Below the pieces are notes generated by a model. The model had not been told where the DNA came from, ran no database searches, and was given only the letters and a program-made list of their open reading frames with translations. The position numbers were made by a program, and so were the translations under genes. A stretch of DNA of 64,000 bases. Source: Bin87 sp965222895 (GTDB taxonomy: Bacteria; Chloroflexota; Dehalococcoidia; Lucifugimonadales; UBA3495). Below are positions 50,380-57,736 of the stretch, piece by piece (positions within the stretch are counted from its first letter, which is position 1; each line of letters opens with the position of its first letter). Location: the NCBI GenBank assembly GCA_965222895.1, contig CBDCVB010000002.1:2232001-2296000 (forward strand), in the 5' to 3' direction.

Positions 50380-52641
50380 TTAACCGCCGTTCTGGTTCCA
50401 GAGTTCTTGCAGCACCGCGCCCGGGGACATGGGCAGCGAACCCATACGGACTCCCAGCGCATCGTGAATAGCGTTAGCGATGGCTGCCATCGGTGGCACA
50501 ATCGGCACCTCGCCGACCCCGCGAACGCCAAACGGATGACCCGGATTGGCCTTTTCCACGATTACGGTCTCAATCATGGGCAAGTCCAGGCTGGTGGGCA
50601 TCCGGTAGTCCAGGAAGCTCGAGTTCACCATACTGCCGTCGTCGCTCATAAAGTATTCTTCATTGAGAGCCCAGCCGATTCCCTGTACGGCCCCGCCCTG
50701 CATCTGCCCCTCAACGTAGCTGGGGTGAACGGCCTTGCCGGCATCCTGCACGGCTGTGTACCGCAGAATCTCCACCTTGCCGGTTTCGGGATCAACCTCG
50801 ACGTCTACAACATGGGTTCCGAATGCGCTGCCCACTCCGGGCGGGTTGACGCTCACCTGCGCGGAGATCGGGCCGCCGGTGCGGCCCAGCTGCGAGGCCA
50901 GCTCCTTGAAGGACATCTGCAAGTCCTCGTCGGAGTTGTGCTTGAAGACACCGTCAGCCAGGTCGATCTCGTTGGGATCTTTATCCCAAATTTGCGCGGC
51001 GCGATCAATCATCTTGCTTTTGATTTCCTGGGCGCAGTCATGCGCAGCCCAGCCGGTGGCAAACGTCGTGCGGCTGCCGCCAGTCAGGAAGGTAAAGCCC
51101 ACGGAATCGGTGTCCCCGACGCTGGGACGAACGTTCTCAGCGGGTATGCCCAGCACCTCTGCCGCCTGCATGCTCAGCGATGCCCGGGTGCCGCCGATGT
51201 CGGTCGATCCTTCCACCAGGCCAATGGTGCCGTCCGAATGCACGCTGATGCTGGCGCTGGAGGCGAGGCCCACGTTGAACCAGAATCCGGTGGCGACGCC
51301 GCGACCACGGTTGGGTCCGGATAACCCCGACTTATAGTGGTCGGTGTCCCGGGCGGCCTCTAGGGTTTCGATGTTGCCGATCACCGGAAACTCGGGACCG
51401 TCCACCCGGCGCGTTCCTTCCTTGCTGGCGTTCTTGAGCCGAAATTCCAGCGGGTCCATGCCGCACTTGCGCGCCAGTTCATCAACGATCTGCTCGCCGC
51501 CAAAGGCGGATATCGGGGCACCTGGAGCCCGGTAAGCGGCGACGCGGGGTTTGTTGGTAACTACGTCATAGCCCTCTGCGCGCTGATTGGGAATTTCGTA
51601 GGGTGCAAACACACACTGCGCGCCGGCCGTAACCTGAGAACCCGGATATGCGCCCGCTTCGTAACAGAGCACAGCGTCCGCTGCCACCATGGTGCCGTCG
51701 CTCTTGGCGCCCATCTTCACCTTGAACCAGGAACCGGACGTGGGGCCGGTCGACTCGAACGTCTCGGTGCGGGTCATCAGCATCTTCACGGGACTGCCGG
51801 TTTTCCTGGACAACAGCGCGGCCAGCGGTTCCAGGTACAGCGGAATCTTGCCGCCGAATCCGCCGCCGATCTCCATGGGCACGACCTTGATCTGCGAAAC
51901 GGGGATTTCAAGCACGCCGGCGAGAGCGTCGCGGGTCGTGAAAGCGCCCTGCGTGCTGGTCCACACGGTCAGATAGCCATCGGTGTTCCACAGCGCCGCG
52001 GCGTTCTGCGGCTCAATGTAACCCTGGTGGACGGTTCGGGTGCTGAATTCCCGCTCCACGACATGATCGGCGTCGGCAAACCCCTGCTCAATATCACCTT
52101 GCTCCTAAACGAAGCGAGTGGCGATGTTGCTGTGCTGGTCGGTGGCCTCTCCGAATTCGGTGGTGGTCAGGTCGTCGTGGAGCAGTTCGGCATCATCCTT
52201 CATCGCTTCCAAAACGTTGGAGTTGGCTCGCAGTACCTCGTACTCCACCTTGATAAGCTCAACCGCTTCCTCAGCCACGTGTACCGAGTCGGCGGCCACG
52301 GCGGCGATGGGATGGCCGCGGTATAGCGCCTTCGATCCCGCCAGCACGTTGTCACTGTTGGCGCGGGCCGACAGCGACGGACTGTCCTTGCCGGCGATGG
52401 GCAGGTCGGCCCCGGTAACCACCGCACGCACGCCGGGCAGGGCCTCGGCTGCTGAGGTGTCGATGGACTTGATGCGCGCGTGGGCGTGGGGACTCCGGAG
52501 CACCTTGCCGTGGAGCATCCCGGTCATGGCGAAGTCGCCGCCGTATTTGGCGCGCCCGGTTACTTTGTCGGCGCCGTCGTGGCGGATCGGCCGCGTTCCG
52601 ACGACGTTGTAGTTGGTATTTGAGAGCACGACATTCGCCAT
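50380..52641 (-). pseudogene. Xanthine dehydrogenase-family molybdopterin-binding subunit with in-frame TAG
   Basis: Begins MANVVLSNTNYNVVGTRPIR (52641). The N-terminal hammerhead domain (GADKVTGRAKYGGDFAMTGM, LRSPHAHARIKSIDTS) ends NIATRFV, then TAG (52105-52107), then EQGDIEQGFADADHVVEREF in frame. The cofactor domain has EIGGGFGGKIPLYLEPLAAL, YRAPGAPISAFGGEQIVDEL and near the end HPFGVRGVGEVPIVPPMAAI with the catalytic Glu. Read through, it has 753 codons, a normal size. It hydroxylates purines, aldehydes or CO-like substrates with FAD and FeS subunits, which are not in the window. Confidence 0.88.
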
Positions 52642-52833
52642 AAAGCACCTCGCGATGTGTCAGGTTAGCGTGGCATTGTGAGCTAGCGGTATGTGAACGG
52701 CAGCAGGCCCGCCGCGTCAGTAAGTTTCGCCATTCTTGAGGCCCGATTTTAGCACACACATTGCCGGTATCCCAACCCCGGCGGGTTTGACCGATCTGGC
52801 CGCTCCGTCTAACATTAGTATCAAGGCGATGCA
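52642..52833. other. Divergent intergenic region
   Basis: Holds the promoter region of the xanthine-dehydrogenase gene (minus) and of the short gene starting at 52834 (plus). No clear boxes identified. Confidence 0.4.
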
Positions 52834-52893
52834 ATGACCGACACTGTATTGTCCTACCTGCTTGAATCCATACGCAAGTACACGGCATTTCGG
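52834..52893 (+). pseudogene. Gene start truncated by IS66 copy 3
   Basis: ATG 52834 opens MTDTVLSYLLESIRKYTAFR and is cut at 52893 by the IS66 end. Twenty residues are too few for assignment. Confidence 0.45.
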
Positions 52894-54344
52894 GTAACTG
52901 TTCAGAGTTGGTGGGGGAATTGGTTCAAAGAGGTTCGGGGATGGCTTGCGCGATGGGTTGTGGTTATGTCATATAACGGGCATGGATTCGGAAACTGACC
53001 TGTCCACCGCTGACCGCGATGTGCTCATCGCCATCGTCATACGGCAGGAGGCCATCATAACCCGACAGCAGGCCATCATCGAGCGCCTGGAGAGGCGGAT
53101 TGCTCAGCTGGAAGGGCGGGCCAAACCCAGTGGCGCCCGGGGGATGCCCGGTGTCAAACCCGAAGCCAGCCGGAAACCGGCCCAGCCCAAAGCGCCACGC
53201 CAGCCCCGGCCCCACGGCTTTGCCCGCCGTCGCATGACGCCCACCCGTCGGGTGGAGCATGTGGTGGACCACTGCCCCGACTGCGGAACGCTGTTATCCG
53301 GCGGCTGGACCCAGCGCACGCGGGAGGTCATCGAGTTGCCCCAGGTTCCGGCGGAAGTTACCGAGCACGTCTACATCGCCAGGGATTGTCCGGGGTGCCG
53401 ACGCCGCTGCGTTCCCCCGGCGCAACTGGACGGCGTGGTGCTGGGCCAGCAGCGTCTGGGTATCAACCTGGTCAGTCTGATCGCCACGCTCCGAGAGGAG
53501 GGCCGACTGCCCATCGCCGTCATCCAGCGGTATCTGCGCACCGTCCATGGGCTAAGCCTCAGCCTGGGAGCAATCATGGCTGCGGTGCATCGCACTGCGC
53601 AAAAGGCCCAGGCCGCAGTGGATCAGATATTGGCCCAGATCCGCGCCAGCCCAGTGGTACATGCCGACGAGACCGGCTGGCGTGAGGACGGCAACAACGG
53701 CTACGTGTGGACTTTCAGCACACCATCGGCGCGCTACTTCCTGCGGCGGGGTCGCAACAAGGAAGTGGTGGATGAGGCTTTGGGCGACACCTTCTCCGGT
53801 GTGCTGGTCAGCGATTTCTACGCCGCCTACCACCATTACGACGGCCCCAAACAGCGCTGCTGGGTCCACCTGCTGCGGGACATCCACGACCTGAAGGCCC
53901 TCTATCCGAAGGACCGAAAGCTGGCGCAGTGGGCCGACGCCGTCCACGAGATTTACGACCGGGCCAAAGCCAGCGCCCATCCCCAGACCAAGCGGCGCCG
54001 CGCCGCCCAACTGGCCCTGGAACGGCAGCTGCTGGCCATTTGCCAACCCTTCCTTCACGACCCTTCGGCAACCCAGGCCAAGTTATGCCGACGCATCGAG
54101 CGCCATATCAAAGAGCTCTTCGTCTTCGTGGCCGAACCGGAGGCGCCACCGGACAACAACGCCGCCGAACGCAGCCTGCGCCACCTGGTCGTCAGTCGCA
54201 AGATCAGCGGCGGCACCCGGTCGCAACGAGGCAGCAGAAGCAAGATGACCCTGGCTTCCATCTTCGGCACCTGGCGCGCCCAAGGACTGAATCCCCTCGC
54301 CGCTTGCCGACAACTGCTCACTTCCCCCAAGTCTGAACAGTTAC
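52894..54344 (+). mobile_element. IS66-family element, copy 3
   Basis: Right arm of the composite transposon. Ends GTAACTGTTCAGAGTTGG (52894) and ...AAGTCTGAACAGTTAC (54344). Outer flank AACTGACC equals the flank left of copy 2. Inner flank is CATTTCGG. Confidence 0.9.
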
Positions 54345-54415
54345 AACTGACCTGCCAAATCCATGAACGGAGAACGGGAGCAGCCGGCCCCTCTTTCGCT
54401 GTCCTCCCAATGTAG
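52982..54415 (+). CDS. IS66 TnpC transposase, intact
   Basis: ATG 52982: MDSETDLSTADRDVLIAIVI, leucine-zipper-like ITRQQAIIERLERRIAQLEG, zinc ribbon CPDCGTLLSGGW ... CPGCRRRCVPPAQLD, VVHADETGWREDGNNGYVWT (catalytic Asp), YAAYHHYDGPKQRCWVHLLR, NNAAERSLRHLVVSRKISGG (catalytic Glu). No internal stop. The usual terminal stop is lost, so the frame reads through the inverted repeat into flanking DNA and adds about 25 residues (to 54415). Single-gene IS66 elements without tnpA/tnpB are known. Likely able to move the composite element. Confidence 0.9.
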   Translation: MDSETDLSTADRDVLIAIVIRQEAIITRQQAIIERLERRIAQLEGRAKPSGARGMPGVKPEASRKPAQPKAPRQPRPHGFARRRMTPTRRVEHVVDHCPDCGTLLSGGWTQRTREVIELPQVPAEVTEHVYIARDCPGCRRRCVPPAQLDGVVLGQQRLGINLVSLIATLREEGRLPIAVIQRYLRTVHGLSLSLGAIMAAVHRTAQKAQAAVDQILAQIRASPVVHADETGWREDGNNGYVWTFSTPSARYFLRRGRNKEVVDEALGDTFSGVLVSDFYAAYHHYDGPKQRCWVHLLRDIHDLKALYPKDRKLAQWADAVHEIYDRAKASAHPQTKRRRAAQLALERQLLAICQPFLHDPSATQAKLCRRIERHIKELFVFVAEPEAPPDNNAAERSLRHLVVSRKISGGTRSQRGSRSKMTLASIFGTWRAQGLNPLAACRQLLTSPKSEQLQLTCQIHERRTGAAGPSFAVLPM

Positions 54416-54629
54416 GATTGTTCAAGTAGGCAGAGCTGTGACGGTTTTCGTAATCGCTGCAGTACTCTTACCACGAACGAACCTATCAGCCTCAGTCCGA
54501 TGAGTGGAGAACGGATTCCTGGAGTTCAAGCAGTGGCGCGGAGTGGCAACCCGGTATGCCAAAAAGACGGCGTCATACTTGGCGGCCTGCCAACTCCGCG
54601 CAGTGATGATCTGGAGCAAACTCTTTTGA
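54412..54629 (+). mobile_element. Internally deleted IS5-like element (MITE family member)
   Basis: Begins with GTAGGATTGTTCAAG (54412-54426), has CTATCAGCCTCAG 55 bp on, as in the elements at 60666 and 61842, and then from 54519 encodes EFKQWRGVATRYAKKTASYL then AACQLRAVMIWSKLF, the C-terminal end of an IS5-type transposase, to TGA 54627-54629. So this looks like a deletion derivative that reveals the parent family. Confidence 0.55.
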
Positions 54630-54759
54630 CGACACCCCCTAGTCTGCAGAACCAGTTGGAGAACCCCAATCAAACGCCGGGCAGTGTCCACCGGACAACG
54701 AACATTCCCCCCACGTATGCCAGAGAAAAATGAGCAACCGAACCACCGGAACCGAAGAG

Positions 54760-54793
54760 CCCGGACGACGTCCCAAAAAGGACAACGTCCGGG
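54760..54793 (+). terminator. Hairpin before the tRNA cluster
   Basis: CCCGGACG (54760-54767) pairs with CGTCCGGG (54786-54793) and the inner GTCC with GGAC around a CAAAAA loop. It could end upstream transcription or be a processing site of the tRNA precursor; no T-run follows. Confidence 0.45.
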
Positions 54794-54809
54794 CTCCATC
54801 AGTTCACGA

Positions 54810-54905
54810 GGAATCGTGGCAGAGCGGCTTATTGCAGGCGCCTGCTAAGCGCCCAGACCTGGAACTTGCCAGGTCTCGCGGGTTCAAATCCCGCCGGTTC
54901 CTCCA
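54810..54905 (+). tRNA. tRNA-Ser (anticodon GCT)
   Basis: Seven-pair acceptor (GGAATCG with CGGTTCC, one T-G), anticodon stem GGCGC/GCGCC with loop CTGCTAA (anticodon GCT at 54844-54846), long variable arm CAGACCTGGAACTTGCCAGG as in class II tRNA, T arm GCGGG TTCAAAT CCCGC, and an encoded CCA. The discriminator is T, where serine tRNAs normally have G. Confidence 0.92.
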
Positions 54906-54914
54906 AACTTTTCA

Positions 54915-55004
54915 GGGAGCGTGGCAGAGCCTGGCTGATTGCACCAGTCTTGAAAACTGGAAGGGGTAATTCCCTCGGGGGTTCGAATCCCTCCGCTTCC
55001 GCCA
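54915..55004 (+). tRNA. tRNA-Ser (anticodon TGA)
   Basis: Acceptor GGGAGCG pairs with CGCTTCC (one G-T); anticodon loop CTTGAAA in stem CCAGT/ACTGG; class II variable arm AAGGGGTAATTCCCTC; T arm GGGGG TTCGAAT CCCTC; discriminator G and encoded CCA. Only 9 bp after the first tRNA, so co-transcribed. Confidence 0.92.
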
Positions 55005-55006
55005 AC

Positions 55007-55082
55007 GCCGAGATAGCTCAGCGGCAAGAGCAGTCGCCTTGTAAGCGACAGGTCGCGGGTTCAAGTCCCGCCGCCGGCTCCA
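55007..55082 (+). tRNA. tRNA-Thr (anticodon TGT), weak acceptor stem
   Basis: Cloverleaf with D arm, anticodon stem GTCGC/GCGAC and loop CTTGTAA, T arm GCGGG TTCAAGT CCCGC, discriminator T and encoded CCA. The acceptor stem pairs at positions 1-4 only (GCCG with CGGC); positions 5-7 (AGA opposite CGC) do not pair. It may be a decayed or edited phage tRNA. Confidence 0.8.
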
Positions 55083-55158
55083 GAAACCAACCAAGCCCAA
55101 GCAACCACGATACCGGAAGGAATCCCTCCGGGATCACTTCATTTTAGGGGAAATACCC

Positions 55159-55869
55159 ATGACCAAAGAACAGATCTTTCAAGCCGCCCTGCGCGACGCC
55201 GAGGACGAGGATCTCGAGACGCTGGAGGCCGGCGCCACCAGCTACGACGCGTTGACGTTGGCACCCCACGTCCACAACTGGAAACCGACGCACGGCCACA
55301 GCCGGCTGGTGGGCGACGTATGGCAGCACCCACACGAATGCGACTGCGGCGCCACCGCATGGAAGCAAAACTGGTGCGGGAAGCTACATTTCGTTGACAT
55401 CCGAACACCAGCCGCAGCCGAGATGGTACAGGATGACCTGTGGAACACCCCACTGCCAAACAGTTCCCTGCGGTGGTTCGGATTCGACTTCGACCGCATC
55501 CGGCTGCCGTACCAGCGCCTCTCAGACGACGAACAGAACCCAAAATGGGTGGGCGCTGCCCCCGGCTTCTTCTGCCGCTACAAAATCGTGGACGGTGAAG
55601 CCACCGTCGAAGTAAACGAATACCAGCCGTTGAACGACGATGACAACGACACCAAGGAGGTCCTGCCCAGCCGGTACTATCTCACGGTGAAAGCGCACGG
55701 ACTGAGCCAAGGCGAGAAAACCGTCCACACCTACTGGCACGAGGTAAAACAGCAGTACATCCGAATGGAACGCATGCTGGACCAAACCCACGACGACCGA
55801 CACCACATCTGCCGAGACGAAAACGACCGTCCAACTCAAAACGCCTGCCAGCCGTGCGAACTGGGATAA
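55159..55869 (+). CDS. Unknown 236-residue phage-like protein
   Basis: MTKEQIFQAALRDAEDEDLE, then HVHNWKPTHGHSRLVGDVWQ and HPHECDCGATAWKQNWCGKL: a His/Cys-rich part that may bind metal. A second Cys set ends the protein (HHICRDENDRPTQNACQPCE). Ribosome site AGGGGAAA before ATG 55159. It follows the tRNA cluster directly. No family recognised. Confidence 0.6.
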   Translation: MTKEQIFQAALRDAEDEDLETLEAGATSYDALTLAPHVHNWKPTHGHSRLVGDVWQHPHECDCGATAWKQNWCGKLHFVDIRTPAAAEMVQDDLWNTPLPNSSLRWFGFDFDRIRLPYQRLSDDEQNPKWVGAAPGFFCRYKIVDGEATVEVNEYQPLNDDDNDTKEVLPSRYYLTVKAHGLSQGEKTVHTYWHEVKQQYIRMERMLDQTHDDRHHICRDENDRPTQNACQPCELG

Positions 55870-55942
55870 GCAACTGCTTCCCCGACCAAAAGAATTAAAG
55901 ACATGCAGAAACAAAGCGTGATATCAAGACGGCTATATTCCC

Positions 55943-56350
55943 ATGGTGAACACAATGACCTACGCCCGAAACACGACCGGCACCGCCATGCGGACCAGAA
56001 ACGACATTGAGGAAACGCTCGAACGCTACGGCGCCGACGGCTTCCAGTACGCCACTAAAGGCAACCGGTCGGCCATCACGTTCGAAATGGAAAACCGACG
56101 CATCCAGTTTCTGATGCACATACCGGATCCCGACGTCTTCTGCTACACGAACCACAACCCACGCCGAGAACGCTCCAAGAAAGCCCAGCAGGAAGCACAT
56201 GACCAAGCATGCCGCCAGCGGTAGCGTGACCTGCCGCTCGTCATCAAGGCAAAGCTCGAGGCAGTGTCGGCTGGCATCTCCACCGTCGAGAACAAGTTCC
56301 TGTCCAACATCGTGCTACCCGACAACTCGACGACCGGCGAGTGGTATTGA
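55943..56350 (+). pseudogene. Conserved phage-type protein with in-frame TAG, coupled to cas2
   Basis: Reads MVNTMTYARNTTGTAMRTRN, DIEETLERYGADGFQYATKG, AITFEMENRRIQFLMHIPDP, QEAHDQACRQR, then TAG (56222-56224), then RDLPLVIKAKLEAVSAGIST and NKFLSNIVLPDNSTTGEW to TGA 56348-56350. I recall an uncharacterised phage-associated family with the pattern (Q)A.RQRWR.L.L.IKAKLEAVE.GI; the TAG falls at its Trp, so TGG to TAG explains it. The stop overlaps the cas2 start by 10 bp, which couples the two genes. Confidence 0.7.
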
Positions 56351-56628
56351 TAACTTATGACGTGAGTACACAGTCCCCCGCGGGACGGTCCCGGCTGAGA
56401 AGGGTCGCCAAAACGTGCCAAGACTATGGGCAGCGCATCCAGAAGTCCGTGTTCGAATGCACCGTCAACGATGTTACCTTTCACCACATGAAGAGCCGGC
56501 TGCTAGATATCATCGACGAAGAGCACGACAGCATTCGATTCTATAAGCTGCCCGAGGGCCGTGATAAACGCGTCGAAGAATACGGGCAGGGCAACGTCGC
56601 TGACTTAACCGGTCCTCTCTTGGCGTAA
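56341..56628 (+). CDS. cas2: Cas2 endoribonuclease-family protein (orphan)
   Basis: 95 residues with GTG start: MVLITYDVSTQSPAGRSRLR, RVAKTCQDYGQRIQKSVFEC, FHHMKSRLLDIIDEEHDSIR then FYKLPEGRDKRVEEYGQG. This is the ferredoxin-like Cas2 fold, closest in look to type I-C Cas2 (YDVxT..GR.RLRRVAK.C..YGQR.Q.SVFEC). D7 in TYDV is the conserved acidic residue. Cas2 forms the Cas1-Cas2 integrase core in adaptation. No cas1, cas4 or effector gene is in the window. It is flanked by phage-like genes and followed 116 bp later by a CRISPR-type repeat. Confidence 0.92.
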   Translation: MVLITYDVSTQSPAGRSRLRRVAKTCQDYGQRIQKSVFECTVNDVTFHHMKSRLLDIIDEEHDSIRFYKLPEGRDKRVEEYGQGNVADLTGPLLA

Positions 56629-56744
56629 CGCGAACCTATTGCGACCGGACTCCCCAGTTGAGGGTGCGCGTCCATACTTGACCCGTGCTTGAATTCCCCA
56701 GTTAAGTTGAACAAAATGTGCTCACACTTTGCCATGAGTTAGGA

Positions 56745-56781
56745 GTTGCACCCGGCCCGTGGGCCGGGTGAGGATTGAAAC
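56745..56781 (+). CRISPR. Solitary 37-nt CRISPR-type repeat 1
   Basis: Starts GTTGCAC, ends GTGAGGATTGAAAC, with a 10-bp stem CACCCGGCCC/GGGCCGGGTG around GT. The ATTGAAAC 3' tag and stem are typical of type I and III repeats, where the tag becomes the 5' handle of crRNA. It lies 116 bp after cas2, at the distance of a leader. No second repeat follows at spacer distance; coding sequence begins directly after it. Confidence 0.8.
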
Positions 56782-57069
56782 CTCGCCGACCGGCTCCGCA
56801 ACTGGACTGATGATGCAGACCTTATCCTGCTGATTGGCCAATCATTGTCGCGTCTGGAGATTGGGCTTACCAAAGTGGACAAGGCTACCTGCACTGACTG
56901 CAGGAGTGAGCATCATGCTGGCCCATACGTCGATTGCGAGAGGTGCGGCTACTACGCCACAGATATGGATGGCTGCAAATGCGGCGCAATCCTATCAGGC
57001 TGGGACGATGGTTGGCGGACCAAGTGGGATGCCCAACCGATTTGGGAGCAGGTTGTTATGGAGATTTAG
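56782..57069 (+). CDS. Cys-rich protein whose start is interrupted by CRISPR-type repeat 1
   Basis: From the base after the repeat the frame reads LADRLRNWTDDADLILLIGQ, SLSRLEIGLTKVDKATCTDC, then CERCGYYATDMDGCKCGAIL (three C-x2-C type pairs, zinc-ribbon like) to TAG 57067-57069. No ATG lies in frame after the repeat; TTG 56845 is a possible start. Before the repeat, ATG AGT at 56734-56739 is in the same frame, and removing 56740-56781 (42 nt) would give MS-LADRLRNW. So the repeat may have inserted at codon 3 of this gene. Confidence 0.6.
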   Translation, partial: LADRLRNWTDDADLILLIGQSLSRLEIGLTKVDKATCTDCRSEHHAGPYVDCERCGYYATDMDGCKCGAILSGWDDGWRTKWDAQPIWEQVVMEI

Positions 57070-57136
57070 GTAGGATGGGCTGGGGCTGACCCCCCAGCCC
57101 GGCAACAGGAAAATCACACACAAACGGAGGTACAAA

Positions 57137-57406
57137 ATGACAACCCCCATCGCCACCACAGACGAAAGAGCAGTCATTGCCAAACAGGCATGGCTGCAAG
57201 CGCGCCGCGAGTGCCAAGCGGCGGAAAAGCACCTGAAGGGTACTAGGCGAGCGTATTTCGAGCTAATCGGCCACGACCCTCAATTTGCTGGCGCGATTGA
57301 CTGCCAAGGGCGTGGGCACGATGATTACTGCAATTGTAGTGCCCACTGCGTCCTCCGCGCCGCCCGGTGGACAACCGGGCCAGACGCTGGTCTACCCGTC
57401 CCCTAA
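57137..57406 (+). CDS. Small helical and Cys-containing phage-like protein
   Basis: 89 residues: MTTPIATTDERAVIAKQAWL, QARRECQAAEKHLKGTRRAY and then GHDDYCNCSAHCVLRAARWT. Strong ribosome site (ACGGAGG). Helical N-terminus, C-x-C...C near the end. No family recognised. It lies between the two solitary CRISPR-type repeats. Confidence 0.6.
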   Translation: MTTPIATTDERAVIAKQAWLQARRECQAAEKHLKGTRRAYFELIGHDPQFAGAIDCQGRGHDDYCNCSAHCVLRAARWTTGPDAGLPVP

Positions 57407-57471
57407 CCCACCAAGCCGCCGGTGCGGGTTCCCGCACCGGCGCAGGAACAACCAACAGGATGTGATGGAAA

Positions 57472-57624
57472 ATGTCGATAGAGAAGGCCAGAGAATTAGA
57501 GCAAGAGATGCTGGAGGGAGAAAAGGATAGGGCGGTAAAACGATGCCAAGATGCCATGGAGCGTTACCGGGACGTGTCCGCCGCATCGACTCACGCGCTG
57601 GAGCGGATTCGATTTTCTCCTTGA
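57472..57624 (+). CDS. 50-residue coiled-coil-like protein
   Basis: MSIEKARELEQEMLEGEKDR then AVKRCQDAMERYRDVSAAST; strongly helical, heptad-like. AGGA precedes ATG 57472. The stop at 57622-57624 lies 5 bp before CRISPR-type repeat 2. Unknown function; size and charge are of the kind seen in small phage inhibitors, but nothing proves that. Confidence 0.5.
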   Translation: MSIEKARELEQEMLEGEKDRAVKRCQDAMERYRDVSAASTHALERIRFSP

Positions 57625-57629
57625 ACTGC

Positions 57630-57666
57630 GTTGCACTCGGCCCACGGGCCGAGTGAGGATTAAAAC
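57630..57666 (+). CRISPR. Solitary 37-nt CRISPR-type repeat 2
   Basis: Starts GTTGCAC, ends GTGAGGATTAAAAC, stem CACTCGGCCC/GGGCCGAGTG around AC. It differs from repeat 1 at five positions; two of them (8 and 23) are a compensating C-G to T-A change that keeps the stem paired. Loop bases GT/AC and one G/A in the 3' tag make up the rest. Not followed by another repeat. Confidence 0.75.
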
Positions 57667-57736
57667 TAGCCAAGCACCGAAACCACCGCATCACGGAAAA
57701 CATCACCATGCTGGACGCCGCAAGAGAAGAGTAAAT

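Larger units (their letters stand above)
29768..54344. mobile_element. Composite transposon bounded by inverted IS66 copies, 24.6 kb
   Basis: Outer ends are IS66 ends (GTAACTGTTCAGAGTTG at 29768 and the complement of GTAACTGTTCAGACTTGGGG at 54344). The bases just outside are a perfect 8-bp direct repeat AACTGACC (29760-29767 and 54345-54352), the target-duplication length known for IS66. The two IS66 copies lie in opposite orientation with their 3' sides outward. Cargo: adhesin, Uma2/retropepsin pairs, holA piece, IS5, xanthine dehydrogenase. The DNA on both outer sides is the same A/C-rich phage-like type. Confidence 0.8.

Noticed and set aside
29768..54344. Simple inversion between two independent IS66 insertions
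   Set aside because: After such an inversion the outer flanks would come from two different target sites. They are identical octamers, which fits insertion of the whole unit. The inverted holA piece inside keeps a small doubt.
54730..54969. A 79-residue protein starting at 54730
   Set aside because: Most of it overlaps two well-formed tRNA genes; only the first 25 codons are outside them.
24513..56350. An alternative genetic code (reassigned TAG, TGA or TAA)
   Set aside because: All three stops appear in frame in different genes, at sites expected to hold different residues, and all three also end neighbouring genes. No suppressor tRNA is seen among the three tRNA genes.
56745..57666. A regular CRISPR array starting at 56745
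   Set aside because: Only two repeat-like units exist, 885 bp apart, with protein-coding genes between. No repeat occurs at spacer distance of either one.
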